Shown piece by piece: positions 17,944 through 27,242 of a stretch of DNA of 64,000 nt; the stretch's first letter is position 1; every line of letters starts with the position of its first letter. The notes beneath the pieces were generated by a model, which was given only the letters and a program-made list of their open reading frames with translations, did not search any database and was not told the origin of the DNA. This DNA comes from Opitutales bacterium UBA5694. GTDB lineage: Bacteria; Verrucomicrobiota; Verrucomicrobiia; Opitutales; Opitutaceae. A program made the position numbers and the translations under genes. The DNA is taken from contig DIHO01000020.1 in NCBI GenBank assembly GCA_002420185.1, forward strand, positions 164,453 to 228,452. The letters run 5' to 3'.

Positions 17944-19176
17944 ATGGGTCAGTCAATTATGGAATTAGCGAAATTACCCCTCAATTTTATTCGCGGGAGT
18001 CTAGTTTTCCTGACTTCTGGATTCGTCTATGCGGGAGAAAGGGATATCTCTTTTTCCACAAAGCTTCTTGCCATTGATGCCAATGAGGGCTGTGCCATCA
18101 TCGATGTGAACAATGACGGGCAACTAGATGTTCTGGCCGGAAGAAACTGGTACGCGGGACCGGACTTTGTGCCTCGCGCGTTGCGTCCCATCGAAGACAG
18201 AAACGGATACATTCATTCAAATGGCGATTTTCCCTATGATGTCGATGCGGATGGCTGGGTTGACATAATAGCCCAGTCTTTTTTCCAAACCGAGATTAAT
18301 TGGTTCCGCAACCCAGGTCCGGAGGCGTTAAAACTAGGGCTTCTGTGGGAAAAGTGTTTGCTGGTTGATACCCAGGTGGACCGGAACGAAGCGGGACTCA
18401 TGCACGACCTCGATGGGGATGGGGTCAAGGAATTTGTAGTTAATTCCTGGAACAAGGAAACCTCGCTGCTCGCGTGGAAGTTTAAAACGGAAGTACGGGA
18501 AGTCGAAGTCGAGCGCGGCAATCGAACCATCAAGGAGATGCAAGAGATTCCTACTATGGAAAAGATCACGATTGGGTCGAGCCGGAATGGGCACGGGCTG
18601 GGGATGGGCGATTTGAATGGGGACGGTTTAGAGGACGTTCTTTTCCAAGAGGGCTGGTACGAGCGGCCAAAATCGGGTGCGATGGATAAGCCTTGGAAGT
18701 GGCACAGGGACTGGTACCTGCACGCGTCGATACCTATGGTGGTCAGAGACTTGAATGGAGATGGCCGAAACGATTTTATCTATGGGATGGGACATGATTA
18801 CGGTCTATTTTGGCGCGAGCAGCTGAAACCGGCGTCAGACGGTATGCTACATTGGAAGGAGCACGTAATCGACAAGAGCTTTTCCCAGCCGCATGTCCTC
18901 CATTTGGCGGATATCGATGGGGATGGCGAGGATGAGTTGATAACGGGCAAACGCGTCTTTGCCCACAATGGGAAGGATCCCGGCGGCAAAGAAGATCCCG
19001 TCTTGTATTACTATAATTGGGACAAGAAACAGATGCGATTCGATAGAAAAACGATTGTCGAAGGCTCAGCGGGTACTGGACTCCAAATTGCAACCGGAGA
19101 TTTGAATGGCGATGGTCGTCTGGATATTGCCGTAGCGGGGAAGAGTGGCACCTATGTCATTTTTAATGAGGGCTGA
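17944..19176 (+). CDS. Secreted FG-GAP/VCBS repeat protein
   Basis: The 410 residues have a hydrophobic N-terminus (GSLVFLTSGFVYAG) that looks like a signal peptide. Several calcium-binding-like FG-GAP/VCBS repeats follow, each with a D-x-N/D-x-D-G core: DVNNDGQLDVL, DVDADGWVDI, DLDGDGVKEF, DLNGDGLEDVL, DLNGDGRNDF, DIDGDGEDEL and DLNGDGRLDIA. Such repeats build a seven-bladed beta-propeller, so one propeller is predicted. These proteins are abundant in Verrucomicrobia and Planctomycetes and are thought to bind ligands or sugars extracellularly; no enzyme activity is known. ATG at 17944 is used; 17959 is an alternative. Confidence 0.8.
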   Translation: MGQSIMELAKLPLNFIRGSLVFLTSGFVYAGERDISFSTKLLAIDANEGCAIIDVNNDGQLDVLAGRNWYAGPDFVPRALRPIEDRNGYIHSNGDFPYDVDADGWVDIIAQSFFQTEINWFRNPGPEALKLGLLWEKCLLVDTQVDRNEAGLMHDLDGDGVKEFVVNSWNKETSLLAWKFKTEVREVEVERGNRTIKEMQEIPTMEKITIGSSRNGHGLGMGDLNGDGLEDVLFQEGWYERPKSGAMDKPWKWHRDWYLHASIPMVVRDLNGDGRNDFIYGMGHDYGLFWREQLKPASDGMLHWKEHVIDKSFSQPHVLHLADIDGDGEDELITGKRVFAHNGKDPGGKEDPVLYYYNWDKKQMRFDRKTIVEGSAGTGLQIATGDLNGDGRLDIAVAGKSGTYVIFNEG

Positions 19177-19274
19177 GTGTTGCTCACTAATCCCACGAAT
19201 CTTAGCATATGAATTCTACGGTTAGCACTGGTCCTATCGAATTCTGTGTGGTTCGTGAGAGGAATGATTAATTT

Positions 19275-20141
19275 ATGGGTGAATTGAATTTTAAACAGGA
19301 GTTGGTCGGCTGCTATGGATATCCCGTGGCAGAAAACCCGACTCAGGCGATGATTGAGCCAGCTTTCAAGGCGATGGGCTTGGACTGGCGTTACCTGACT
19401 CTCGAAGTCCGGCCAGAGGGCTTGAAGGCTGCGGTGGAGGCAGCACGTGTATTCGGGTTTCAAGGATTCAATTGTACGATTCCTCATAAGGTTGAGGTGA
19501 TTCAGTATCTTGATAGGCTAGGAGAATCAGCAGAGCTGATGGGAGCGGTGAATTGCGTCGTCAATCGTGAGGGAAAACTGGTCGGTGAAAACACTGATGG
19601 GAAAGGCTTCGTTGCTTCCCTCAAGGAAATCGACGATCCAGCAGGAAAATCTGTCGTAATCTTTGGTGCAGGAGGTGCAGCTCGAGCGATTAGCGTGGAA
19701 ATGGCCTTAGCGGGAGCGAATCGTATTTTAATTGTCAATCGAAGTGAAGATCGCGGTCGCGGATTGACTGTCTTGCTGAATGACAAAGTAAAAGATCGGT
19801 GCCCAAATTTAGAATCAAATTTCGTTTCATGGAGCGATAGATTTCAAATTCCAAGCGATACCGATATCGTGATAAATGCAACATCCATTGGATTGTACCC
19901 AGATATTGATGCCAAAATAGCCTTGGATTCAAACACGCTGACCTCAAATATGATTGTGGCCGACGTGATTCCCAACCCTCCCAAGACTCAACTCGCAAAG
20001 TTGGCTGCAAGCAAAGGCTGTCGTGTGATTGACGGACTAAAAATGCTGGTTGGCCAAGGCATAATTGGAATCGAATACTGGACTGGGAGAACACCAGATG
20101 CCTCAGTGATGCGAGCGGGTCTTGAAGCGGTGTTTGAATAG
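19275..20141 (+). CDS. aroE: Shikimate dehydrogenase
   Basis: A 288-residue AroE of normal length. FNCTIPHKVEV carries the catalytic lysine, GENTDGKGFVASL the catalytic aspartate, GAGGAARAISVEMA is the NADP-binding loop, and INATSIGLYPD and MLVGQGIIGIEYWTG are the closing motifs. It reduces 3-dehydroshikimate to shikimate in the aromatic amino acid pathway. It is convergent with the ACT-domain gene, whose stop lies 23 bases downstream. No other aro gene is in the window. Confidence 0.93.
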   Translation: MGELNFKQELVGCYGYPVAENPTQAMIEPAFKAMGLDWRYLTLEVRPEGLKAAVEAARVFGFQGFNCTIPHKVEVIQYLDRLGESAELMGAVNCVVNREGKLVGENTDGKGFVASLKEIDDPAGKSVVIFGAGGAARAISVEMALAGANRILIVNRSEDRGRGLTVLLNDKVKDRCPNLESNFVSWSDRFQIPSDTDIVINATSIGLYPDIDAKIALDSNTLTSNMIVADVIPNPPKTQLAKLAASKGCRVIDGLKMLVGQGIIGIEYWTGRTPDASVMRAGLEAVFE

Positions 20142-20164
20142 ATTGAAGTGTATTTTTTAGGACT

Positions 20165-20980
20165 CTAGCTTTTTAAAAAGGGAAAGGTCTCAGTCACTAT
20201 TTGAGTGATCTCCCTATTCAGTTCTTGGAGCTTTTCTCGGCTGATAGTTTGATTGGTGATAGCCCGACGAAAGTTGATTGTATCGACCGCGATTCCCTGT
20301 TGGGTGCTGATGTTAGCTGAGGTAATGTCGTATCCTTTTCGATGCAGCTGATAGGAGATTTGATAGAGCAATCCAGGGGTGTCGGGCGCTTGAGTTTCAA
20401 TAATCGCGGTTTTGCGGGAAAGAGCCTGATAGATTTCCACTTTCGGGTGAAAAGAGAAAGCGATGGGATTATGGGTTACTTTCAAATAACTATCTTTGTG
20501 ACGAAGAAACTTATCCAAGATTTTTGGATATAAGTCCTCATTGGAGATAAGCGCATTGTCGAGGGCCTCTGCGAATACCGTTTCAGAATCTATCGAGTGA
20601 CCGTATGCCTTCTCCCGTACGTAGAAAGTGTCGATTGCTATGTTGTCTCTCCGTGAAATTGCCTTTGCCTCCAGGATATTGTACCCTGCTATATTGAGTG
20701 CGCCGGAGAGTTTGTGGAAGAGACCGGCTCGATCCCAGGTGACTACGTTGACTTCGGAAAGGCCATTTTCGATGTCTGGAGTCCATTCGATAATCGGTTT
20801 AAGTGAGCCAACCGAATCCGCGTGATTGATCTCGTAGAGCAGACGGTTGATCATCCGGACATGCCGCGCAATTTCCTCCTCGGCCGTGTTTACAAAGTAG
20901 CTGTCGGGAAGGAGATGAAAGTGGGCGTCAATTTCCTCCTCTCCTACTTCCGCGATTTCGAGCAGCTTGTTGCGTGTCAT
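20165..20980 (-). CDS. Tandem ACT-domain protein resembling the C-terminus of GlnD
   Basis: The 271 residues align, as I recognise them, with the end of the PII uridylyltransferase GlnD. There is a short helical lead-in (DAHFHLLPDSYF, EEIARHVRMINRLL), one ACT domain at about 76-150 (VNVVTWDRAGLFHKLSGAL) and a second at about 190-265 (IETQAPDTPGLLYQISYQL). In GlnD these domains sense glutamine. The nucleotidyltransferase and HD domains that should precede them are absent, and the upstream bases show no sign of them. It may be a stand-alone amino-acid sensor or what remains of glnD. Start at 20980 is ATG with no obvious ribosome-binding site. Confidence 0.65.
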   Translation of the reverse strand: MTRNKLLEIAEVGEEEIDAHFHLLPDSYFVNTAEEEIARHVRMINRLLYEINHADSVGSLKPIIEWTPDIENGLSEVNVVTWDRAGLFHKLSGALNIAGYNILEAKAISRRDNIAIDTFYVREKAYGHSIDSETVFAEALDNALISNEDLYPKILDKFLRHKDSYLKVTHNPIAFSFHPKVEIYQALSRKTAIIETQAPDTPGLLYQISYQLHRKGYDITSANISTQQGIAVDTINFRRAITNQTISREKLQELNREITQIVTETFPFLKS

Positions 20981-21156
20981 TTTCTAAAAATTTTCCGGTT
21001 GAGGTGATTCGATATACTCCCCGCTGTTTCAGGGGGCACGGAAACCTTACGCGAGAATCGTGCCAATCTAGGCAATTGCTCAAAATTTCTCCTACGAAAA
21101 TTGGGGACGGCTGGGCCGTCGGTTGTGTAGAAGAGATGCGTAATCTCGCCCGTTCT

Positions 21157-22125
21157 TTAGAGAAGCCTCAACTTGTCGATGCTCTTTTGCCTCTCAGCAG
21201 CCTCGATCTCAATTTCGTGAACGCTATCTGTCTTTACGACTTCTCCTCGCTCGTAGCCGATATATTCGAGCCATCCTTCGGATCGCATTTGGCGTCGATG
21301 GTCGATCTCCACGAACAGTGGATCAGCGGTGGCTTGCTCCAGAATTTCGATTATGTCTCCTTCAATTTCAAAACCGCATGCCTGGAGAATCGTTTTGGCC
21401 ATTAACAAATGTCCAAGCTCATTTGGGTGAATGCCATCGTTAGAAAGATGAAATTGGGGATCTATTTTCTGTCGCTGCCGGCTGTACTCCAGCATTGGCG
21501 TATTGAGATCGATCTTGCGAGCGGTCGACAGCTTGGCAATCATGATCCACTTTCCGTAGGTTCTAAGCACGTCGTTGTATTGCGCAAAGGGAGCCTGGTA
21601 GCTGAAGTCAGTGGCATTGGGCGGAGCGAGGGACTTTTTAGCGTCGGCGGCGAACGGCGGGGGAGTCAGCAAAACGACTTCTGCGTTGCTGGCGTGGACT
21701 TTAGCAACGAGTGATTCTATGCCGGATTGGTAGGCTTGGAAACGATCCATTCCAAAGGGATGATAGATGCCATCGTTCATCCCGTAGCAAGCGAAGACAA
21801 TATCGGGTTTTGTCTGCTCGAGAGCATGGTCCAGTCGCGAATGGATACAGGGTCTGGGAAAGGGGTGATCTGCTTCGCTTGTCCCTGCAGCGGTTTCACT
21901 TCCCAAGCCGAGGCTTATGATGTCATAGTCTAAGTCTGGATTCCATTTCTGGAGGAAGTAGGAGATAAAACTTACATAAGTTCCCCTTTGGGTAATGGAG
22001 TCACCAAGTATGAGAACTCGCTTGTTGTGGAGATCGAGCTTGTTCTGGGCGGATATCCCACAAAGGAAAGAGCTGCCTATAAGAAGGAGGATCAGGATAG
22101 GATATCGACGCTTGCTTTGGGCCAT
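21157..22125 (-). CDS. Secreted SGNH/GDSL hydrolase
   Basis: The 322 residues have a signal peptide (PILILLLIGSSFLCGISAQ). Block I is VLILGDSITQRGTY with the nucleophile serine, block III is CYGMNDGIYHP, and block V DGIHPNELGH carries the catalytic Asp and His. These are the four marks of an SGNH esterase. Such enzymes remove acetyl or other ester groups from sugars or lipids. The residues after about 250 (TADPLFVEIDHRR) form an extra C-terminal stretch common in verrucomicrobial members. It probably acts in the periplasm on polysaccharide. Confidence 0.88.
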   Translation of the reverse strand: MAQSKRRYPILILLLIGSSFLCGISAQNKLDLHNKRVLILGDSITQRGTYVSFISYFLQKWNPDLDYDIISLGLGSETAAGTSEADHPFPRPCIHSRLDHALEQTKPDIVFACYGMNDGIYHPFGMDRFQAYQSGIESLVAKVHASNAEVVLLTPPPFAADAKKSLAPPNATDFSYQAPFAQYNDVLRTYGKWIMIAKLSTARKIDLNTPMLEYSRQRQKIDPQFHLSNDGIHPNELGHLLMAKTILQACGFEIEGDIIEILEQATADPLFVEIDHRRQMRSEGWLEYIGYERGEVVKTDSVHEIEIEAAERQKSIDKLRLL

Positions 22126-22411
22126 TCTCGAAGGGGATAAATCCTCATAGATGAAATTCTATCCATGGGATGATAGCTAGAATATTTTGACCTCGCCATT
22201 GGGAAAAGTTATCCTTCTCAGCTGTCCATTTCTATCGGATACCCTTTTGTTGGAACGGCCCCATGAAAGACCTTGAAACGATCTCTGGCTTGTCGGCGCC
22301 GAACAGCTTGAAAGGATGCTTGATTGGCTGATTCGGCTCTCCGTGAAATTAGTCGAAATTATATGGTCAAGCCGCTATGCGATCTGTATGGCTTGTTGCG
22401 AAATTTGTTTT

Positions 22412-23491
22412 ATGCGAGATATTTACCGATTTGCCATTCCGATTATCCTACCACTGCTTTTCGTTGGCTGCACTTCGAAGAAATGGTACAAGGGCAATAC
22501 CCACGTGCACACTATATTGTGCGGCCATGCAGATACTTCGCCGGAAGCGGTGACCGCTTGGTATCACGAGCGTGGCTATAATTTCCTTTGTTTGTCGGAG
22601 CATAATCAGTTCATAGATCCGGCGACGGTGAAGATGCCCGCCGACCTGCGAGACGACTTTATTCTAATTCCCTCCGAGGAGGTTACCGGTGGGGATCAAG
22701 CTCATTCGACGGCCTTGAATATCGATGGAGTGGTCGACCCTCGACTCGTGCAGCCCAGCGGGGCGAGCAAAACTCAAGTAATACAAGCCCATGTTCACGG
22801 CGCCGAGCAGCAGCATGGCCATTCCATCCTGAATCATCCAAATTTCCACTACCGCAATTCAGCAGAGGATATTCGGCCCGTTGAAGGACTGCATATGTTC
22901 GAGCTGTATAACGGGCATCCAGCAGTCAACAATTTCGGAGACCATGAACATGATTCGGTAGAGGAAATGTGGGATGATCTTTTGACCGATGGTATGCTGA
23001 TCTATGGGGTGTCTTCGGATGACGCGCACAAGTTTCAGGAAATCGGACTGGAGCATTCCAATCCCGGTCGTGGCTGGGTCATGGTCCAGGCGGACTTGCT
23101 AACACCAGATTCAATTTCGGAGGCGATGTACCGTGGAAACTTTTATGCGACCAGTGGTGTGATGCTGAGCGAGGCGAGCGTAGAAGATCGCCAGATTTCG
23201 GTGACAGTTGATGAGGCCGGAACAGAGCGAGAACTGTCTAGCCCATTTGTAATGGGACATACAATAGCTGACGGGAAAAATGGATACACGATCCAGTTTA
23301 TTGGCCCGGAAGGGCGAGTGTTGGAAGCCGTAAATGGCACGAAAGCAACCTTTTCAGTATCCAGCGATTACGACTACGTTCGTGCCAAAATAACCTACAC
23401 GCGAAAAGCCGGTCAGGAATTCGAAAATTTCTATGCCTGGATGCAGCCGGTTTTCACCGATGGACGAGTGCATTTCGTGATACAAGAGTAG
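22412..23491 (+). CDS. PHP-domain phosphoesterase-like lipoprotein
   Basis: ATG at 22412 gives 359 residues with a lipoprotein signal peptide (lipobox LFVGC). An upstream in-frame start at 22316 would bury this signal. The PHP motifs are visible: NTHVHTILCGH, LCLSEHNQF, HSILNHPNF and GVSSDDAHKF, which together supply metal-binding His and Asp residues. The C-terminal third (VTVDEAGTERELSSPFVMG and beyond) looks beta-rich. PHP proteins of this kind are predicted metal-dependent phosphoesterases; the substrate is unknown. The lipid anchor places it at a membrane facing the periplasm. Confidence 0.8.
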   Translation: MRDIYRFAIPIILPLLFVGCTSKKWYKGNTHVHTILCGHADTSPEAVTAWYHERGYNFLCLSEHNQFIDPATVKMPADLRDDFILIPSEEVTGGDQAHSTALNIDGVVDPRLVQPSGASKTQVIQAHVHGAEQQHGHSILNHPNFHYRNSAEDIRPVEGLHMFELYNGHPAVNNFGDHEHDSVEEMWDDLLTDGMLIYGVSSDDAHKFQEIGLEHSNPGRGWVMVQADLLTPDSISEAMYRGNFYATSGVMLSEASVEDRQISVTVDEAGTERELSSPFVMGHTIADGKNGYTIQFIGPEGRVLEAVNGTKATFSVSSDYDYVRAKITYTRKAGQEFENFYAWMQPVFTDGRVHFVIQE

Positions 23492-23934
23492 AACAGGCAT
23501 CCTGCCTGTTTACAGAAAGGAAGCACAAAACCATAACGCGTACACTTTTTGTTAAAAGAACCTATCCCGAATCCTGTTTTCGCGCTGCTGAGAACGGTTT
23601 TAGGACGACAAGGAACGCCTCGTTATTGGGCTGAATCATCGCTCGCAATCAATCGAAATATTTATTTCCGTTACTTGTGCTACAAGATCAGTTCCCGAAC
23701 GGTTCTCGAAAACGCCGCGGCGAAACCCCATTTCTATTGCAAAACGCTCTCGATACTCCGCGTTAAGTTAGCTAGGTTCCATCAAATCAAACAACTAACC
23801 TACTCGTTGGCTAGCTCTCGGATTTTCAAAGATTCGGTCGACAAATTGGAGAGCGAGGTCATGGTTAAAGTTTACCCAATATCCGACCGACTATACCAAC
23901 AATTTTCCCACCATACCGTGTTTTACAAACAATA
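23492..23934. other. Intergenic region before the PSD1 gene
   Basis: A hairpin immediately follows the PHP gene: AACAGGCA at 23492-23499 pairs perfectly with TGCCTGTT at 23503-23510 over a 3-base loop, followed by only one further T. It may be a weak terminator. The rest contains an open frame of 128 codons from 23549 that has no recognisable domain and an odd basic composition; I do not call it a gene. Confidence 0.45.
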
Positions 23935-26900
23935 ATGAATCGTTCTCTACCACCCGCTAAACCCAAGATTGCCCTCGCCTCCGTTAGCTTGGGAATTTTA
24001 GGCCTAGCACCTCTTTCAGCGAGCGACGCGGAACGCCTCTCATTCAATCTCGATGTCCGCCCAATACTAGCGGAGAACTGCTTTCACTGTCACGGGCAGG
24101 ATGCCAACAAGAGAAAAGCGGAACTTCGGCTCGACACTCCAAGCGGTGCATTCGGGGACCTAGGAGGCTACGCAGCCATAGTTGCAGGCGATCCGAGCGA
24201 GAGCGAACTCTACTTGAGAGTGACCGCTTCAGATCCGGAAGAGGTCATGCCTCCTCCAGACTCGAATCGCTCGCTAACTGACGCCCAACGCGAAACGCTC
24301 CGCCAATGGATCGATCAAGGAGGAGAGTATGATACCCACTGGGCCTTTCTTCCCCCGGTGAAAGAGGATCCGCCAGAGCTGTCAGAAAAGCCAATTGACG
24401 CCTTTGTGGCGAAAAGGCTCACCGAGAAAAGTCTCGTTTTTTCCCATGAGGCCATACCAGAGATCTGGCTCCGCCGGGTTTCCTTCGACCTGATTGGGCT
24501 TCCACCTAAGCTCGCGGAACTAGATCTATTTTTGAGTGATCTGAAGTCTTCTGGAGAAGCCGCCTACGCACGCCAAGTCGACCGCCTCCTCTCCTCTCCC
24601 CACTTCGGTGAACGTCTGGCAGCGGACTGGATGGACGCTTCTCGCTATGCAGACACCCATGGATTCAACAATGACAGTACCCGAAGCATGTGGCGGTGGC
24701 GCGACTGGGTAATTGACGCTTTCAACCAGAACATGCCCTACGACCAGTTCATTATCGAGCAGCTCGCGGGCGACCTATTGCCCAATCCGACACTCGAGCA
24801 GCGAATCGCCACTGGGTTTAGCCGCAATCACGGTATTAATTCCGAAGGGGGTATCATCGACGAGGAATACCGTGTGGAGTACGTAGCGGACCGCGTTCGT
24901 ACCGTAGGAATGGTCTGGATGGGACTGACCACCGAATGTGCCCGTTGCCATGATCACAAATACGATCCATTCACTCAGGAGGACTACTATCGACTCTTCG
25001 CATTTTTCAACAATATAAACGAATTGGGAGAGGATGGTCGCGTGGCGAACGCCGTTCCTATGATCGTTTCTCCGACTTGGGAACAACAGCAGCAGTTAGA
25101 CCAACTGGAAGATGCTTTCGCCGAAGCTAATCGAGCCAAAGAGAGCTACCTACTGAATCAAACATTATCTGAAAACGCCCTCAAGCTGGCCCAGGAACGG
25201 AGAACTTCGCTTCAATCCCTTCTACCCTCTCCTCATTGGCATATCAGCGATAACTCCGTCACGGAGGAAGGCCCTTTCGAACGAGGCGAAAACTCGGAAG
25301 AGGAAGCTGAAGGAACAAGCTCCATCCTTACTGCCAGCGCAACCAAGAGAATCGGCCAAATCCGTGCAGGAAAGAACGCCTACGAAGACAAGAGTGACGC
25401 TTTTTCTATCACTTTCTGGATACGTCCTGACTCGACCAATCCTAAAAACGCGCCCTTGATATCGAACGCCGCCTTCGACGAGGCTCCGAGCAGTTCCAGC
25501 TACGGCAAGGGATGGGACATAAGACTGGTCAGCGGTGAGATCGAGTTCGCCTTCGCCAAACGCTACCCCGCCTACGCAGCGATTGCTCGCACCTCCGGTG
25601 CGAATATCAAGCCAAACCAATGGACCCACGTTTCGATAGTGTTTACAGGGAGGCTACCCGAGGACAACGCCTACACTCCCATATCGCGTTTTCGGGTTTT
25701 TGTAGATGGGGTCGAGATGAGCCGCAAAACTCTCCATGACGGAATTCAGGATTCGCCTAAAGAGAAGAAGCGAACCACAACCCTTGGATTCGACTTGCAT
25801 CCCAACGGATCGCGATTCATCGGCGAAATGGACGATATCCTGCAATTTGGCAGTGCATTGGATGACGCTGAGATCGGCGTTTTATTTGAATACCAGGCTC
25901 TCGCCATAGCCATTACGCAGTTCGATGGAAACTCAGCCCAAGACAAGCACCGCAAGCAGCTCTTAAGCTCGGTTCTTAGCCAAATTTCCGATACCAAATG
26001 GAAACAATTAAGTCGGAACCTGAGCAAAACTCGAAACAATCTTCTCGCTCTCGAGCGGTCTCTTCCGACAACCATGGTTATGGATGAGCGAAGCCAGATG
26101 CGAGCGACCTATGTTCTCAATCGAGGCCTCTACGATTCCCCTGGAAAACGGGTGGAAGCCGGTGTTCCGGAAAGCTGGATCGCGCCCTGGCCTAAAGACG
26201 CTCCCAAAAACCGATTGGGTCTCGCCCATTGGCTCACACAACCTGAGAATCCCCTCACCTCCAGAGTGGTCGTAAATCGGTTCTGGCAACAATTATTTGG
26301 AGTCGGCCTCGTCAAAACCTCCGAAGATTTCGGTGTTCAGTCAGAGTACCCCAGCCATCCGGAATTGCTCGACTGGCTGGCGGTAGACTTTATCGAATCT
26401 GGTTGGGATGTGAAGCGCTTCCTGAGACAAATCGTTCTTTCCCAAACCTACCGCCAGCAATCTCGCATTTCTCATCAACTCAATACCCTCGACCCAGAAA
26501 ACCGGCTTCTGGCCCGCGGGCCCCGTCTCCGCCTTCCAGCCGAAGCCATCCGAGATCAAGCCCTGGCACTATCGGGACTCCTCAGCACGGAAATCGGGGG
26601 TCCCAGCGTACACCCGTATCAACCCGAGAACCTGTACAAGGCAACCGTAGTGGGTGCCAACTATCCGAGCACCAAATGGATTCAAAGCGAGGGTTCCGAC
26701 CTGTACCGTCGCAGTCTCTACACTTTTTGGAAACGCACCGTACCGCATCCGTTGATGACGACTTTTGACGCGCCGGACCGTGAAGTTTGCACGGTCCGTC
26801 GTTCCCGCACCAATACACCGCTTCAAGCCCTCGCCCTCATGAATGATCCGACTTTCGTGGAAGCATCGCGGGCTCTAGCGGAAAAAATCCTTACTGAATC

Positions 26901-27162
26901 CGACACGGGACCAGAAAATCGATTGCAGCGCGCTTTTCAAATGGCTACCGGTCGTCTACCTAACTCCGAAGAGTTGAGCGTTCTTGTTACAGCACTCGAG
27001 GAAATGGAAACGTCCTACCGCTCAAATCCGTCAGAGGCGGAGGCCTTTCTGGGCGTAGGTGAATCCGATGTCCACAGCGATCGCACCCCCATTAAAATCG
27101 CTGCGTTAACCGCTGTAATGAGCCTAATCCTAAATCTCGACGAAACCCTAACGAAAGGATGA
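23935..27162 (+). CDS. PSD1/DUF1549/DUF1553 planctomycete-type cytochrome with an internal LamG domain
   Basis: The 1075 residues begin with a signal peptide. The planctomycete cytochrome C domain has its haem motif C49-F-H-C52-H53 after VRPILAEN. DUF1549 follows (FVAKRLTEKSLVF to MGLTTECARCHDHKYD, which holds a second CARCH haem-type motif). A LamG/concanavalin-like domain lies at about 440-660, and DUF1553 (RLGLAHWLTQPENPLTSRVV to RSRTNTPLQALALMNDP) ends the protein. Such proteins are nearly always paired with a DUF1501 protein, as here. Their function is unproven; roles in degrading complex polysaccharides or in periplasmic electron transfer have been suggested. Confidence 0.9.
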   Translation: MNRSLPPAKPKIALASVSLGILGLAPLSASDAERLSFNLDVRPILAENCFHCHGQDANKRKAELRLDTPSGAFGDLGGYAAIVAGDPSESELYLRVTASDPEEVMPPPDSNRSLTDAQRETLRQWIDQGGEYDTHWAFLPPVKEDPPELSEKPIDAFVAKRLTEKSLVFSHEAIPEIWLRRVSFDLIGLPPKLAELDLFLSDLKSSGEAAYARQVDRLLSSPHFGERLAADWMDASRYADTHGFNNDSTRSMWRWRDWVIDAFNQNMPYDQFIIEQLAGDLLPNPTLEQRIATGFSRNHGINSEGGIIDEEYRVEYVADRVRTVGMVWMGLTTECARCHDHKYDPFTQEDYYRLFAFFNNINELGEDGRVANAVPMIVSPTWEQQQQLDQLEDAFAEANRAKESYLLNQTLSENALKLAQERRTSLQSLLPSPHWHISDNSVTEEGPFERGENSEEEAEGTSSILTASATKRIGQIRAGKNAYEDKSDAFSITFWIRPDSTNPKNAPLISNAAFDEAPSSSSYGKGWDIRLVSGEIEFAFAKRYPAYAAIARTSGANIKPNQWTHVSIVFTGRLPEDNAYTPISRFRVFVDGVEMSRKTLHDGIQDSPKEKKRTTTLGFDLHPNGSRFIGEMDDILQFGSALDDAEIGVLFEYQALAIAITQFDGNSAQDKHRKQLLSSVLSQISDTKWKQLSRNLSKTRNNLLALERSLPTTMVMDERSQMRATYVLNRGLYDSPGKRVEAGVPESWIAPWPKDAPKNRLGLAHWLTQPENPLTSRVVVNRFWQQLFGVGLVKTSEDFGVQSEYPSHPELLDWLAVDFIESGWDVKRFLRQIVLSQTYRQQSRISHQLNTLDPENRLLARGPRLRLPAEAIRDQALALSGLLSTEIGGPSVHPYQPENLYKATVVGANYPSTKWIQSEGSDLYRRSLYTFWKRTVPHPLMTTFDAPDREVCTVRRSRTNTPLQALALMNDPTFVEASRALAEKILTESDTGPENRLQRAFQMATGRLPNSEELSVLVTALEEMETSYRSNPSEAEAFLGVGESDVHSDRTPIKIAALTAVMSLILNLDETLTKG

Positions 27163-27242
27163 CAAGCTGATGCATTATCCTACGAAATTGAATATCCAAA
27201 AGTTAGGCCTGATTGTCCTCAAGCAGCCGATTAAGAACCGCC

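Noticed and set aside
23549..23935. Open frame of 128 codons between the PHP and PSD1 genes
   Set aside because: No recognisable domain, unusual basic composition, no credible start and it ends right at the PSD1 start; treated as a chance frame.
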